IMG/VR virus record: IMGVR_UViG_3300033153_007861 | Coordinates: 1 to 52,753 of that record | Source of the DNA: a virus | Strand: one strand, 5' to 3' | Length of the DNA stretch: 52,753 nucleotides | Shown here: positions 16,026 through 24,441 of the stretch, in pieces | Layout of the letters: each line of letters starts with the position of its first letter | Numbering within the stretch: position 1 is the stretch's first letter | The notes under the pieces: model-generated | What the model was told of the DNA's origin: nothing | What the model saw: the letters and a program-made list of their open reading frames with translations, nothing else | The model's database searches: none | Made by a program: the position numbers and the translations under genes

Positions 16026-17348
16026 TTAACGAGGCAATCTTTTTTTTTTAAGCAACTCATCAGAAGCATTTCTTAAACCTAAATTAACTTGTTCAGTATT
16101 TAAATCCTCTTCAATGGATATATCTTCAATATCGCTCTCGTCCTCAACAAGACTTGCAATATCAATATTAAACTCATCTGCCACATACTGTTTATTAACC
16201 TTTATCCCAGTAGCCTCATAAACTCCCTTCAATAACAAAGCTTTCTCATGTAGATCTTTTGGCATTTCCAACATAAAATAATCATTCGGAACTTCAAAAG
16301 ATGTATTGAAATTAGCATGAATGAACTTATTAATCAAGCTATTTAAAATATTATTTACAAATCTCATGTCGTCCTTGACCTTATTCTCACCTACCATAGA
16401 CAATTTAGCTGTAGCTGTAGATCTCGTCCCATATCTCTCTTGTTCAGTACCTGCTCCAGTCCCTAAAATTAATTGAGCTAATTGATCATAATTGAATCTC
16501 AAAAACTTCTCAAAACTATCAGTAGGTCTCGTGTCATTAGGTATAGATTTAATGGGGAACTTTTTGTCATCACTACTTGGTGCACTAACAATAGCTATTC
16601 TATCATTCACATATTGATCTAAAGCCTTAACAGCATTTTTATAATCCTCTGAATTTTCGTCTGTATTCCCACTGGTTAATACATAAAAAATGCTTGGTTT
16701 ACCATATAGTTGATTCTTATTAATCCAATCTCCTATTGTCCAATAATTTGCAATAATAAGTTTAAGAGCAGGTGTCAATAATATTCTATCATTTATTAAA
16801 TCCTCTATTATCAATATATTATCACCGTCAATCTTATTTTTTACCTCATACTTATACGCATTTTGTCTATATATATAATATTGATCATTTTCAGGATTTT
16901 TTTCGAAAAATCTCTGATCATGCTCATTAAATGCACCAACAGGATATAATTTACCGTTTATTCTCTGAATATTCATTTCAGCGACACTAAAGCTTCTTAA
17001 TCTTGCATTAATAATTATATCTATTAAATCAGGCAAATATATCTTTTTGATAAAATCCTTAACATAACTCTTTATGCTACTAGGTGTATTATCGGGCGGA
17101 TTCAATGTGAAATTCAAACTCTTAATAGCACTCTTTCTATTCTGAATAAGAGATGAAACTTTCAAGTCATTATCTGCTATAGATGCAAATAGTGACTGCA
17201 ACTGTATAGAATGTCCATAAATATATTTATCGCTATCCGCCCTCATAGCATCGTCTACTTTCTTGGGTGTAATGTCTGATTGTAAATAATATAACATTTC
17301 ATCCAATAACTTCTTCTCATTCCTCTTTATCTTCTTGCTTATATCCAC
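16026..17348 (-). CDS. Portal protein (Mu gp29 / DUF935-like, 440 aa)
   Basis: Lies between terminase and MuF. Features of the Mu-type portal: 'VSSLIQNRKSAIKSLNFTLNP' near residue 60, 'RSFSVAEMNIQRINGKLYPVGAF', 'NYWTIGDWINKNQLYGKPSIF' (the W..F...YG.P motif) and 'LILGTGAG' later. GTG start 6 bp after GGAGG. It forms the dodecameric vertex ring for DNA passage. The C-terminus is acidic, then basic. Confidence 0.88.
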   Translation of the reverse strand: MDISKKIKRNEKKLLDEMLYYLQSDITPKKVDDAMRADSDKYIYGHSIQLQSLFASIADNDLKVSSLIQNRKSAIKSLNFTLNPPDNTPSSIKSYVKDFIKKIYLPDLIDIIINARLRSFSVAEMNIQRINGKLYPVGAFNEHDQRFFEKNPENDQYYIYRQNAYKYEVKNKIDGDNILIIEDLINDRILLTPALKLIIANYWTIGDWINKNQLYGKPSIFYVLTSGNTDENSEDYKNAVKALDQYVNDRIAIVSAPSSDDKKFPIKSIPNDTRPTDSFEKFLRFNYDQLAQLILGTGAGTEQERYGTRSTATAKLSMVGENKVKDDMRFVNNILNSLINKFIHANFNTSFEVPNDYFMLEMPKDLHEKALLLKGVYEATGIKVNKQYVADEFNIDIASLVEDESDIEDISIEEDLNTEQVNLGLRNASDELLKKKRLPR

Positions 17349-17357
17349 TTAAGCCTC

Positions 17358-18923
17358 CTATCCAAATTTTCGATTCCTCAATAAACTATTTTTAGGTAAA
17401 TCATATACTTTTGTAATCATATTCATTGATGCCAACATATCAACAAGCCCTACAACACTATCGGGAGCATCATCATGCTTAGCCTTACCTATCCTTGTAA
17501 TAGCCTGCATATTCTTATAAAATGTAGCATATTGCCCGTATCGATCATACCCCTTGTCAGATTCATCAATAAACCAACAAGTTCTCTTCACTTCTCCAGC
17601 AGCCATAATGATTCTACCTAATTTATTACCCATATTCTTTACGGTATCAACTTGACAAAAGTGAGTTGCCTTGCCTTTATTTTTTGAAAGCATATTAATT
17701 ACATCTATTGCTCGCCTTAATTCAATTACAAATCTTGACCCATCATTATTTTCTTCAACTACAATATTTTTTATTTTATGCTCAAATATTTTATCAACAA
17801 TAACAGGAATCGTGTCTTCTATAGGGTCTTGTGTGAACACCACATCATGAATATATAATTGTATATGATTAAACACCGACCCTTCTTTAGGGACTACCAT
17901 CTTGGCTATAGGCATACTTAAATAATCAATACCTTTATCAGCAACATCAATATAAGCAACATTCCTGCCGTCTTTTGGCATACGATGTAAAAGAAATTTG
18001 TTTAAACTTTCGTCAGGAAAAATCTTACTTAAAGCATCTATAGGTTTCTGCATATATTCTGCTGCCCATACCACTGGATCAATAGTGTCTTGTAGTTCTA
18101 TGTATTGTTCAGTGGTTCTACTGTACTCACAATAGCTTTTTCCGTTTTCATCCAATGCAGGTATAATTATTTCTTTATCGTAATAAGGTACTCCTTTTTC
18201 ATTTCTAACTCTACGGGATAATGTCCCTATTAAATCTTCCTTGTGCCATCTTGTACCAATATCAATACGCCTAACATTAGGATTGCCAAATCTACTTGTG
18301 TGAGAACCATCAAACCATGTTATAACATTCTCTCTTACACTATCTGAACTTGCTTTAATGAAATCAGGAAAAACATCATCAGTAATTGCATAAGCATTAG
18401 CACCGAACCCAATAATATTACCACCTACACCATTACCAAAGTAATAACCTTGACTTACATCACCATCTAATTCACCATTTTGCTTGTATTTAATAACTCT
18501 CCAATTTGCTAATCCCTGCTGATTTGGATCTAATCGCACCAACGGAAATACTTCTTGAAATCTCTTTGATCTTACTATATTCCTAATGTCTCTTGCAAAT
18601 TTATTATACAAATCTGAATTACAAGTATTTCTCATTATTGCCAAATCAGGATTTATACCAAAAGACCTACTTACAAATATTGAAATAATATAAGATTTGC
18701 CAGCTCTAGGAGGTAATGATAATGCTATTCTCTCCCATTCACCATCTTCCATCTTCTGTAGTGCTTCTATAACTTCAACCAAATATGGTCTTTTTATTAA
18801 ATCAAAGAAATCACTATCCATATATTGCACATATCCTAAAACGGATTCCCTAGCTTTTTGAAGTTTTAATTCTTTAGTGAGTTTTTTCAATCTAACAACA
18901 GTGCTTTTATTCATCTTGTTCAA
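17358..18923 (-). CDS. Terminase large subunit (521 aa)
   Basis: ATPase domain with Walker A-like 'ALSLPPRAGKSY' and Walker B 'AYAITDD', followed by 'RRIDIGTRWHKEDLIG' (motif III region). The C-terminal RNase H-like nuclease shows 'NVAYIDVADKGIDYLS', 'KNIVVEENNDGSRF' and 'HDDAPDSVVGLV', matching the three acidic motifs. The TTG at 18923 is 8 bp from AAGGAGG; an ATG at 18914 is also possible, and an upstream ATG at 18956 has no site. It packages DNA with the portal. Confidence 0.93.
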   Translation of the reverse strand: MNKMNKSTVVRLKKLTKELKLQKARESVLGYVQYMDSDFFDLIKRPYLVEVIEALQKMEDGEWERIALSLPPRAGKSYIISIFVSRSFGINPDLAIMRNTCNSDLYNKFARDIRNIVRSKRFQEVFPLVRLDPNQQGLANWRVIKYKQNGELDGDVSQGYYFGNGVGGNIIGFGANAYAITDDVFPDFIKASSDSVRENVITWFDGSHTSRFGNPNVRRIDIGTRWHKEDLIGTLSRRVRNEKGVPYYDKEIIIPALDENGKSYCEYSRTTEQYIELQDTIDPVVWAAEYMQKPIDALSKIFPDESLNKFLLHRMPKDGRNVAYIDVADKGIDYLSMPIAKMVVPKEGSVFNHIQLYIHDVVFTQDPIEDTIPVIVDKIFEHKIKNIVVEENNDGSRFVIELRRAIDVINMLSKNKGKATHFCQVDTVKNMGNKLGRIIMAAGEVKRTCWFIDESDKGYDRYGQYATFYKNMQAITRIGKAKHDDAPDSVVGLVDMLASMNMITKVYDLPKNSLLRNRKFG

Positions 18924-19347
18924 TTGAAGCACCTCCTTCTTGGATGATTTTTCCATTCGTAAGAGAAGCTATTTCTTTCAGTAGCGAATCAATATCGCCA
19001 TCTGCTTCACTTAATACAATATCTTTATCCTTTGTTGACCACCCTTGTTGAATTAACTCCAATTTAACCATTGATTGGGGTATAGTATTATCTAAGCCAC
19101 CTCTTTCAACTCCAGACTCTTTCTTGTTGTGACATAATAAGATTAAATTCTGCAATGCTGGAACTCTCATAAATTCATCAAATGAAATGCCACTAAGAGA
19201 TGTAAATTCCTTAATAATTGGAATAGGGGTTTCCTGAATGTACTTATAAAAGTTTTTTCCTAAGTCATCGATGTCATCGTTCGTAATAAACTGCTTACCT
19301 ATTTGACCCCATTCACTTACCTTTGGTAGACTTACCATTCTCTTCAT
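18907..19347 (-). CDS. Probable terminase small subunit (146 aa)
   Basis: Directly upstream of the large subunit with overlapping ends, the usual place for the DNA-recognising small subunit. Contains a helical N-terminus and 'GISFDEFMRVPALQNLILLCHN'. Acidic C-terminus. No family pattern is clear, so the call rests on position and size. Confidence 0.6.
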   Translation of the reverse strand: MKRMVSLPKVSEWGQIGKQFITNDDIDDLGKNFYKYIQETPIPIIKEFTSLSGISFDEFMRVPALQNLILLCHNKKESGVERGGLDNTIPQSMVKLELIQQGWSTKDKDIVLSEADGDIDSLLKEIASLTNGKIIQEGGASIEQDE

Positions 19348-19981
19348 TTTTACCTTCCTTTTTAAATAAACTATCTGTCTTATTTAAATTTCTCGCTATC
19401 CTCCCAGTCAATTCTTCTTGTTCTTTAATATAATCTTCAATTTCTTCTCGTGTCATCTCGCCTTTTCTGTATCGTTCAACAAAACTTAATGGAACAAATA
19501 TACTATCAGGATACGGTACATCACCCAATCGTAATGTATTGTTATGTTCACGCCTTGTCTCTTTCCTCATTTCACCCCTAAATTGATCTGTGGATAAAAA
19601 ATAAGCCTTATAAAAATAAGGCACAAACTCTTCATCAGGATAATGTTTCTCATTCAACTCTCTTGTCCACGAGTTGTCAGCTTTTGGTATTGGTCTTAAA
19701 AACAACTTCCCGATACCTGGTATCCGAACCATACCTTCCTTTATGATTTTCTGTTTCATTAACTCGAAATACCTATCCATTAACTCGTTAAATTCCAATC
19801 TGCCAATATCGATACCAGTCATATTCATATTACTATAATTTATCTTGGTTGGAGCACAATTTGATATGTAATTCTTCTGCTTCCTACTAATTTTTAAACT
19901 AAAAGGATCTCTCATTACACCTACTACATAACCTTGCTTTTCCTCATATTCAGATCTTTTTTTTGCTTTGTCATCTGACAT
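19313..19981 (-). CDS. Hypothetical protein upstream of terminase (222 aa)
   Basis: First gene after the promoter-terminator leader at 20008-20087. The ATG at 19981 is 5 bp from GGAGG; the ATG at 19993 precedes the site. Residues ~70-105 read 'FNELMDRYFELMKQKIIKEGMVRIPGIGKLFLRP', vaguely like a DNA-binding 'G..V.IPG.G' strand pair, but this is weak. The C-terminus is charged (Lys/Glu). Its 3' end overlaps the next gene by 35 bp. Function unknown; a role in packaging or late control is possible. Confidence 0.6.
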   Translation of the reverse strand: MSDDKAKKRSEYEEKQGYVVGVMRDPFSLKISRKQKNYISNCAPTKINYSNMNMTGIDIGRLEFNELMDRYFELMKQKIIKEGMVRIPGIGKLFLRPIPKADNSWTRELNEKHYPDEEFVPYFYKAYFLSTDQFRGEMRKETRREHNNTLRLGDVPYPDSIFVPLSFVERYRKGEMTREEIEDYIKEQEELTGRIARNLNKTDSLFKKEGKNEENGKSTKGK

Positions 19982-20007
19982 TACAACCTCCATTTATTTG
20001 TAGATAC

Positions 20008-20044
20008 AAAAAAAATACACACCAACTTTACTTGATATGTATTT
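20008..20044 (-). terminator. Intrinsic terminator in the late leader at 20 kb
   Basis: A 13-bp stem (AAATACACACCAA at 20013-20025 with 20032-20044, two G-T pairs), 6-nt loop, then eight T on the minus strand. It lies about 8 nt after the predicted start site and before the first gene at 19981. Confidence 0.85.
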
Positions 20045-20058
20045 GTCGAACCTCTTAT

Positions 20059-20087
20059 AATATAATACTTACCTGCTGCTTTGTCAA
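20059..20087 (-). promoter_or_regulatory. Promoter of the AGGTAAGTATTATATT class (terminase operon)
   Basis: TTGACA, 17 bp, TATATT, with AGGTAAGTATTATATT shared with two other promoters. It overlaps the end of the RecB-like nuclease gene. Confidence 0.85.
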
Positions 20088-20842
20088 CCTTTTAATATTT
20101 TTCTTATATCATCGCTAAAATCAATACAAGTTATAACCTCGTATTCTGCATTCTTTTTATTAAACCACACTATCTCTAATGTATCCACATTTATATCAGC
20201 GACATCCTTCAGTAGTACCTTGTATAAGCTTAATTGAATACTGTACTTTACGAAATTACATTCTTGATATTTATTAAACGGATACAACATTTCATTACCA
20301 TATTTACTATATGTATTTATATCCTTGCTAGTTTTATAATCAATCAATACTACTTTCCCATTACGATCCATTGCTAACAGGTCACCAGAACCAGCAACCT
20401 CATAATCAAGCGACCCTAACACTACTTCTGGAGCAATTGCTGTATATTTCCCACTTTTAAAATAATTGTTCCAATAACTATCGGCTTGCTGTCTTAATAC
20501 TTCATCGTCACCTTCATAGATTGCATCAACACCATATCCCTTTTGCTCCATATACTCGTGAACATAATTACCTCTCACACATGAAGCATCAGCTTTCCTT
20601 TGCCACCTATCTTGTATATCCTGAATACTCACACGCTCCCTATTAGCCACCGCAGCAACTATATGTCCAGTAGGGTCAAATGGCTTATGATACTTCTTAA
20701 TCCATCCCGTGCCACTTATTGGAAATGTATAATTAATTATTGGTATCGTATAGGTGTGTGATTTCTCATGAAATACGATATTGTCAAAATTATAAAGCTT
20801 CATTTTAATTATCCCTAGCTTATTCTTGAATGTATCAATCAT
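20084..20842 (-). CDS. RecB/Cas4-like PD-(D/E)XK exonuclease (252 aa)
   Basis: The nuclease core shows His in 'YVHEYME' (about 95), Glu in 'APEVVL' (129), Asp in 'GSGDLLA' (144), 'VVLIDYKTSK' (165-174, the D..(D/E)xK motif) and 'YSIQLSLYK' (the QxxxY motif). This is the signature of RecB-type nucleases found in phage recombination. ATG at 20842 overlaps the stop of the upstream membrane gene (TAATG) and has AAGGAG upstream. Likely 5'-3' resection in phage recombination or replication. Confidence 0.85.
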   Translation of the reverse strand: MIDTFKNKLGIIKMKLYNFDNIVFHEKSHTYTIPIINYTFPISGTGWIKKYHKPFDPTGHIVAAVANRERVSIQDIQDRWQRKADASCVRGNYVHEYMEQKGYGVDAIYEGDDEVLRQQADSYWNNYFKSGKYTAIAPEVVLGSLDYEVAGSGDLLAMDRNGKVVLIDYKTSKDINTYSKYGNEMLYPFNKYQECNFVKYSIQLSLYKVLLKDVADINVDTLEIVWFNKKNAEYEVITCIDFSDDIRKILKG

Positions 20843-21042
20843 TACCCAACTCCTTTTCTTAACATATCTATATACTTGTCAGTAGTTTTCTCGCACAAAT
20901 CCATATTGTATTGTACTTTATTTATGCCAGTTATAATCCAAAACAACACTTCTAACATCATTGCCCATAAACTTAAACCTGCCCACGCAATCAAAAATAC
21001 ACTCACTGGTACAACACTCAATCTCCACAAAAATCTTCTCAT
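20842..21042 (-). CDS. Small membrane protein (66 aa)
   Basis: Basic start (MRRFLWR), then about 30 hydrophobic residues (residues 9-40) that span the membrane once or as a hairpin, then a charged cytoplasmic tail. GGAGG site before ATG. Translationally coupled to the nuclease gene. Function unknown. Confidence 0.65.
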   Translation of the reverse strand: MRRFLWRLSVVPVSVFLIAWAGLSLWAMMLEVLFWIITGINKVQYNMDLCEKTTDKYIDMLRKGVG

Positions 21043-21050
21043 TACTCCTC

Positions 21051-21380
21051 CTATTTATCCATCAATATTACAAACAACCCTACCTTATCACAAAAAAACC
21101 TCTTGTCTATATGACTATTTGGCTGTGAAACATGACTCTTTAATTTATCTAACTCAATATCAAGTGCTGATTTACTATTTAGTAATATTGCTTTATTATC
21201 TTGACGAAGATATAAATTGAAACAATATCGCTCACACGAAGGAAAACCATCACTTTCCTTATCTTCTACCGCTTTAATAAAAAACTTAAAGCCATCATAT
21301 TCAAAATACACTACCCATGACTTAACCTTGGTAATTTTAAGTTTTGACAAATCCGTAATAATTGTCGACACTCCACTCAT
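21051..21380 (-). CDS. Hypothetical protein (109 aa)
   Basis: The ATG at 21380 (MSGVSTIITDLSKLKITK) is 4 bp from GGGAGGAG. A longer reading from a TTG at 21437 would start inside the promoter and is rejected. Mixed alpha/beta, no motif. First gene after the promoter at 21409-21437; followed by the small membrane gene. Confidence 0.65.
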   Translation of the reverse strand: MSGVSTIITDLSKLKITKVKSWVVYFEYDGFKFFIKAVEDKESDGFPSCERYCFNLYLRQDNKAILLNSKSALDIELDKLKSHVSQPNSHIDKRFFCDKVGLFVILMDK

Positions 21381-21408
21381 GACTCCTCCCTTTAACTGTA
21401 TTACAACT

Positions 21409-21437
21409 AATATACTATCATCAATATTAAATGTCAA
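21409..21437 (-). promoter_or_regulatory. Promoter for the 21.0-21.4 kb genes
   Basis: TTGACA, 17 bp (ending GATGATAG), TATATT on the minus strand. It sits inside the last codons of the methyltransferase relic. Confidence 0.8.
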
Positions 21438-21566
21438 GCTTATTAAATAAGTTTTTAAAAATAACCTCTAATACATTGACTACTATTGAATTTCCCGCTT
21501 GCTTGTATAGTTGTGTGCTTGTGTTTGTGATCCTATACCAGCAAATGCTTCAAATACTTTTAGCAT
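21427..21566 (-). pseudogene. Relic of a C5-cytosine DNA methyltransferase (motif I joined to motif X)
   Basis: From ATG 21566, with AAGGAG upstream, the frame reads 'MLKVFEAFAGIGSQTQAHNY' and stops after 27 codons. 'EAFAGIGSQ' is motif I (SAM binding) of C5 methyltransferases. In a different frame the sequence that follows reads 'QLYKQAGNSIVVNVLEVIF', the conserved motif X near the end of the same family, and ends at 21427. A full gene has about 300 residues between these motifs, so an internal deletion that also changed frame has removed the enzyme core, including the PC and ENV motifs. Confidence 0.85.
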
Positions 21567-21732
21567 ATTTTTCTCCTTATTGTTTTTTGTTTAAATTTAC
21601 ACTACTCACGGCATTTTATTAATCTTGTATATAAGTTATAGTAGAAATCAATTTGACAGCTACAGCACCCCTAGAATCGCCTAATTTTAGTATATTCGGA
21701 ATGAGCTTTCTTTTCAGTACGATTAATCAGTC

Positions 21733-21870
21733 TTATCTCTTAGAATTTTCAATGTATGTCCAAAGATATAAATCAATATCTATATTTATAAATTTCTTCA
21801 ATCTCCCTATTGTTAGCAAATCAACTAATGAATATTTTACATCAAATCCGTAATCATCATCGCCATACAT
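21733..21870 (-). CDS. Short frame overlapping the end of the HTH protein gene (45 aa)
   Basis: Begins at ATG 21870 inside the last codons of the 184-residue gene, in another frame, and reads as plausible protein ('YGFDVKYSLVDLLTIGRLKKFIN...LYLWTYIENSKR'). It has no clear ribosome site. It may be the former C-terminus of the upstream protein, displaced by a frameshift, or a separate small gene. From here to 21567 only broken short frames are seen. Confidence 0.4.
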   Translation of the reverse strand: MYGDDDYGFDVKYSLVDLLTIGRLKKFINIDIDLYLWTYIENSKR

Positions 21871-22391
21871 TGTGCAGTAGTTCTCAATTCAGTATCAATT
21901 CCAACTAATGATAAATTATGTACGAGTTCGTCAATTAGATTCAATACTGTATTATCAATCGATACTGACTCTTTTTCCTCACTTGTAGATACGGTCGATT
22001 GCTTGCAGTCGACTATGTTATGTTTTGATCTATCTTGTGTATTACTAACTGTATTACTAACTGTATTACTATAATACTTGCTTTCAGGGATAGGTAAAAT
22101 AGGGTGTTTTATGATTTTCAAGTACCTCTTACTTATTTCTTGTGAATCGTAAATATGTTCAATTCTTGATGAAACATATCCTTTTTTAACAAGATTATTA
22201 ATAATAACACTAACTCTTTTTTTAGATAAGCATAGAAATGTTGCAAAATGCTTGTTTCCAGCAAAGCATCCTTCTCCGTTATCTAAACTATCTATCTCTA
22301 CATATAGTATTTTCTCCTGTAAAGTTAAATTATTACTCAACCATACTTCTTTTGGAATCCAAACACCTTTAAAATCTCTATGCAAACCCAT
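21837..22391 (-). CDS. Winged-helix replication-type protein (184 aa)
   Basis: Residues 1-85 resemble the N-terminal helix-turn-helix of phage replication initiators: 'GVWIPKEVWLSNNLTLQEKILYVEIDSLDN' then 'GNKHFATFLCLSKKRVSVIINNLVKKGYV'. The rest is a low-complexity Ser/Thr-rich linker with 'SNTVSNT' repeats. No C-terminal helicase-loader domain is present in this frame; the gene may be truncated (see the overlapping 45-residue frame). First gene of the late transcript from the promoter at 22566. Confidence 0.65.
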   Translation of the reverse strand: MGLHRDFKGVWIPKEVWLSNNLTLQEKILYVEIDSLDNGEGCFAGNKHFATFLCLSKKRVSVIINNLVKKGYVSSRIEHIYDSQEISKRYLKIIKHPILPIPESKYYSNTVSNTVSNTQDRSKHNIVDCKQSTVSTSEEKESVSIDNTVLNLIDELVHNLSLVGIDTELRTTAQCMAMMITDLM

Positions 22392-22413
22392 TGCATCCTC
22401 CTAATTTTAGTTA

Positions 22414-22504
22414 TAAAAAAAGCCCTTAACCTTGCAAGGAAAGTGAGAATCCCATAATTGCTGACACTGACAATTATAGAAATTTCCTTGCAGAGTTAAA
22501 GACT
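22414..22504 (-). terminator. Long intrinsic terminator in the leader of the 22-kb late promoter
   Basis: Arms 22483-22504 and 22421-22442 form a 22-position stem with one mismatch. An inner 7-bp stem (22454-22460 with 22471-22477) lies in the loop, and seven T follow on the minus strand. It is placed between the promoter at 22566 and the first gene at 22391. Reading through it requires antitermination or leakiness. Confidence 0.85.
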
Positions 22505-22565
22505 GTTTTGTGTTTTTTAGTGCAACGCCATTGTATTGTATCAGCTTCTCACGACCGACAATTAC

Positions 22566-22594
22566 AATATAATACTTACCTACTGATAATACAA
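22566..22594 (-). promoter_or_regulatory. Promoter of the AGGTAAGTATTATATT class (leftward, 22.6 kb)
   Basis: TTGTAT, 17 bp, TATATT on the minus strand, with TAGGTAAGTATTATATT as at 14.3 kb. Divergent from the rightward promoter 39 bp away. Confidence 0.8.
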
Positions 22595-22632
22595 GACAAT
22601 TCACATAATTATGATTGAAAACAATAAAAACC

Positions 22633-22661
22633 TTGATTTACAGGGGCTTATGTGTTATATT
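22633..22661 (+). promoter_or_regulatory. Rightward promoter for the 22.7-25.9 kb operon
   Basis: TTGATT, 17 bp, TATATT. The leader carries AAGTTCTTTTAAATGT at 22679-22694, repeated after the promoter at 26204. Confidence 0.75.
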
Positions 22662-22734
22662 TAAGTATGATTAAATGCAAGTTCTTTTAAATGTATAACA
22701 TAGAAAACAATAATAAATAACAAGGAGAATAATA

Positions 22735-23148
22735 ATGAGAAAAGTATTTTTAGGCGGAACTTGTGCGGAAAGTATCTGGAGAGAAGAGTTAATTGGAAAA
22801 TTAAAGATAGATTACTTTGATCCAGTTGTTGAAGATTGGAATGAGGAAGCACAGGAAAAAGAGATTGAACAGAGAGAAGCCTGCGATTATGTTTTATATA
22901 CGATAACTCCACAAATGAAAGGCGTGTATTCTATTGCGGAAGTTGTGGATGATAGCAATAAGAGACCTGATAAAACTATATTCTGTTTACTTGGTTTTTA
23001 TGATGGTGGTAAGTTTACGGCAAGGGAATTAATGTCCCTGTATGCAGTGTTAAAATTAGTAAGTAGTAATGGCGGAAGAGTGTTTACTGATTTAGATAGT
23101 GTAGCTAATTACTTAAACAAGGAGAATAACAATGTCACCATTAATTAG
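22735..23148 (+). CDS. Nucleoside 2-deoxyribosyltransferase-like protein (137 aa)
   Basis: Starts 'MRKVFLGGTCAESIWREELI', the Rossmann-like opening of the NDT-like family (PF15891 type), followed by 'YFDPVVEDWNEEAQEKEIEQREACDYVLYTITPQMKGVYSIAEVVDDS' with the family's NP/DPVV-W and E...D.VLY.I.P pattern and Y-SIAE. Members act on nucleotide sugar bonds or are of unknown activity. First gene after the promoter at 22633; AAGGAG site. Confidence 0.8.
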   Translation: MRKVFLGGTCAESIWREELIGKLKIDYFDPVVEDWNEEAQEKEIEQREACDYVLYTITPQMKGVYSIAEVVDDSNKRPDKTIFCLLGFYDGGKFTARELMSLYAVLKLVSSNGGRVFTDLDSVANYLNKENNNVTIN

Positions 23149-23716
23149 ATTGCACAGTAAAATATTAAATAATGTATCAGGATTAGTCAAAGAGAACTTA
23201 GGTGTGAAATTACAGACAGGTTGGGAATACGCAATGTTTCCTGACTTAGCATTAGGTTCGCATGGGTATGATGTTAATACAGGTAATGGAAGTATTGTTA
23301 AGGAGATTATGTGTTGTGCAAATCCTATCTATTCAAACATTGTTTTTAATCAATCAAATATGGTTCACTATATTGCCGATGCACTAAGTATTGGTCAGAT
23401 AAGCTCTGATTTTTGGGGATTTAAAGACAATATGATTGATTTTAAAATGGAGTTTCATAAATATCCCAAAGTAGAATTTGCAGATGTGATTAAGTATCAG
23501 GATAGAGAAGGTATTGAGAATTTAGCTGATTTAGAGTATCAAATTAAATATGAAATGAGAGAAGTGTATAAGTTTAACCAAGAACTACTGAATAATAGTG
23601 TATGGAAATACTTATGGTCAAATAAGTTTGAAGTAATGAGATTGAACTTATATCGCAAAGCAGTGATATTAAGCTATATTGGTATATGGTTAAGTGAAAA
23701 AGGAGAATTAGAATGA
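23132..23716 (+). CDS. Hypothetical protein (194 aa)
   Basis: Starts at an ATG after AAGGAG, overlapping the previous gene by 17 bp, and ends in an ATGA overlap with the methyltransferase. Mixed alpha/beta with a helical, aromatic C-terminal half. No family recognised. The coupling to neighbours suggests a shared early role. Confidence 0.65.
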   Translation: MSPLIRLHSKILNNVSGLVKENLGVKLQTGWEYAMFPDLALGSHGYDVNTGNGSIVKEIMCCANPIYSNIVFNQSNMVHYIADALSIGQISSDFWGFKDNMIDFKMEFHKYPKVEFADVIKYQDREGIENLADLEYQIKYEMREVYKFNQELLNNSVWKYLWSNKFEVMRLNLYRKAVILSYIGIWLSEKGELE

Positions 23717-24441
23717 ATGATATAGAATTAATTAAGGGTGATTGCTTAGGTGTTATGGATGAATTAATAGATAAAGGCATTGAAGTAGATGCTATAATAA
23801 CCGATCCACCTTTTGGAATATCAAGAGAAAATAATATCTCTACTATGAAAAATAAATACGGAAAATTAGCATACGGAACAGGAATTGATTTTGGCGAGTG
23901 GGATAAAAATGTTGATTTGTATTCTTGGATCAATAAAGGTGTGAAATTGTTAAATAAAAACGGCTGTATGTTTATATTTAATGATTGGAAGAATCTTGGT
24001 AATATTGCCAAATACGCCGAATCATTAGGGATGGATATAAAAGACTGTTTTCGTTGGGAAAAAACAAACCCAATGCCAAGAAATAGAGACAGGAGATATA
24101 TAACTGACTTTGAAATGGGTGTTTGGTTAGTAAAAAAGAAATCTAAATGGGTGTTTAATAGACAAGATGATAAGTTTCAAAGACCTAAATTTGTGAGCAA
24201 CTCAGTTTCAGGCAAGGAGAAAACAAAACATCCCACTCAAAAACCAATAAACTTAATGGAGCTTTTAATAAAAATACACACAAATGAAAATGATATAATT
24301 TTAGATCCATTTATGGGTTCAGGTACAACAGGTGTTGCTTGTAAGAATTTAAATAGGAAATTTATAGGTATTGAGAAGGATGAAGCATATTTTAATATAG
24401 CAAAAGATAGGATTGTAAATTATAAAGGAGGTTTAAAGTGA
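23713..24441 (+). CDS. Site-specific DNA methyltransferase, beta class (N6-adenine or N4-cytosine, 242 aa)
   Basis: 'DAIITDPPFG' (motif IV, residues 26-35) lies near the N-terminus and 'ILDPFMGSGTTGVACKNLNRKFIGIEKDEAYF' (motifs I-III) near the C-terminus, the beta order. 'HPTQKPINLMELLIKI' is motif X-like. No restriction enzyme gene is next to it, so it is an orphan methylase that may shield phage DNA. The recognition site cannot be read from sequence. Confidence 0.92.
   Translation: MNDIELIKGDCLGVMDELIDKGIEVDAIITDPPFGISRENNISTMKNKYGKLAYGTGIDFGEWDKNVDLYSWINKGVKLLNKNGCMFIFNDWKNLGNIAKYAESLGMDIKDCFRWEKTNPMPRNRDRRYITDFEMGVWLVKKKSKWVFNRQDDKFQRPKFVSNSVSGKEKTKHPTQKPINLMELLIKIHTNENDIILDPFMGSGTTGVACKNLNRKFIGIEKDEAYFNIAKDRIVNYKGGLK

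Noticed and set aside
22407-22604. 65-codon minus-strand frame
   Set aside because: It runs through the late promoter and its terminator stem; no ribosome site.
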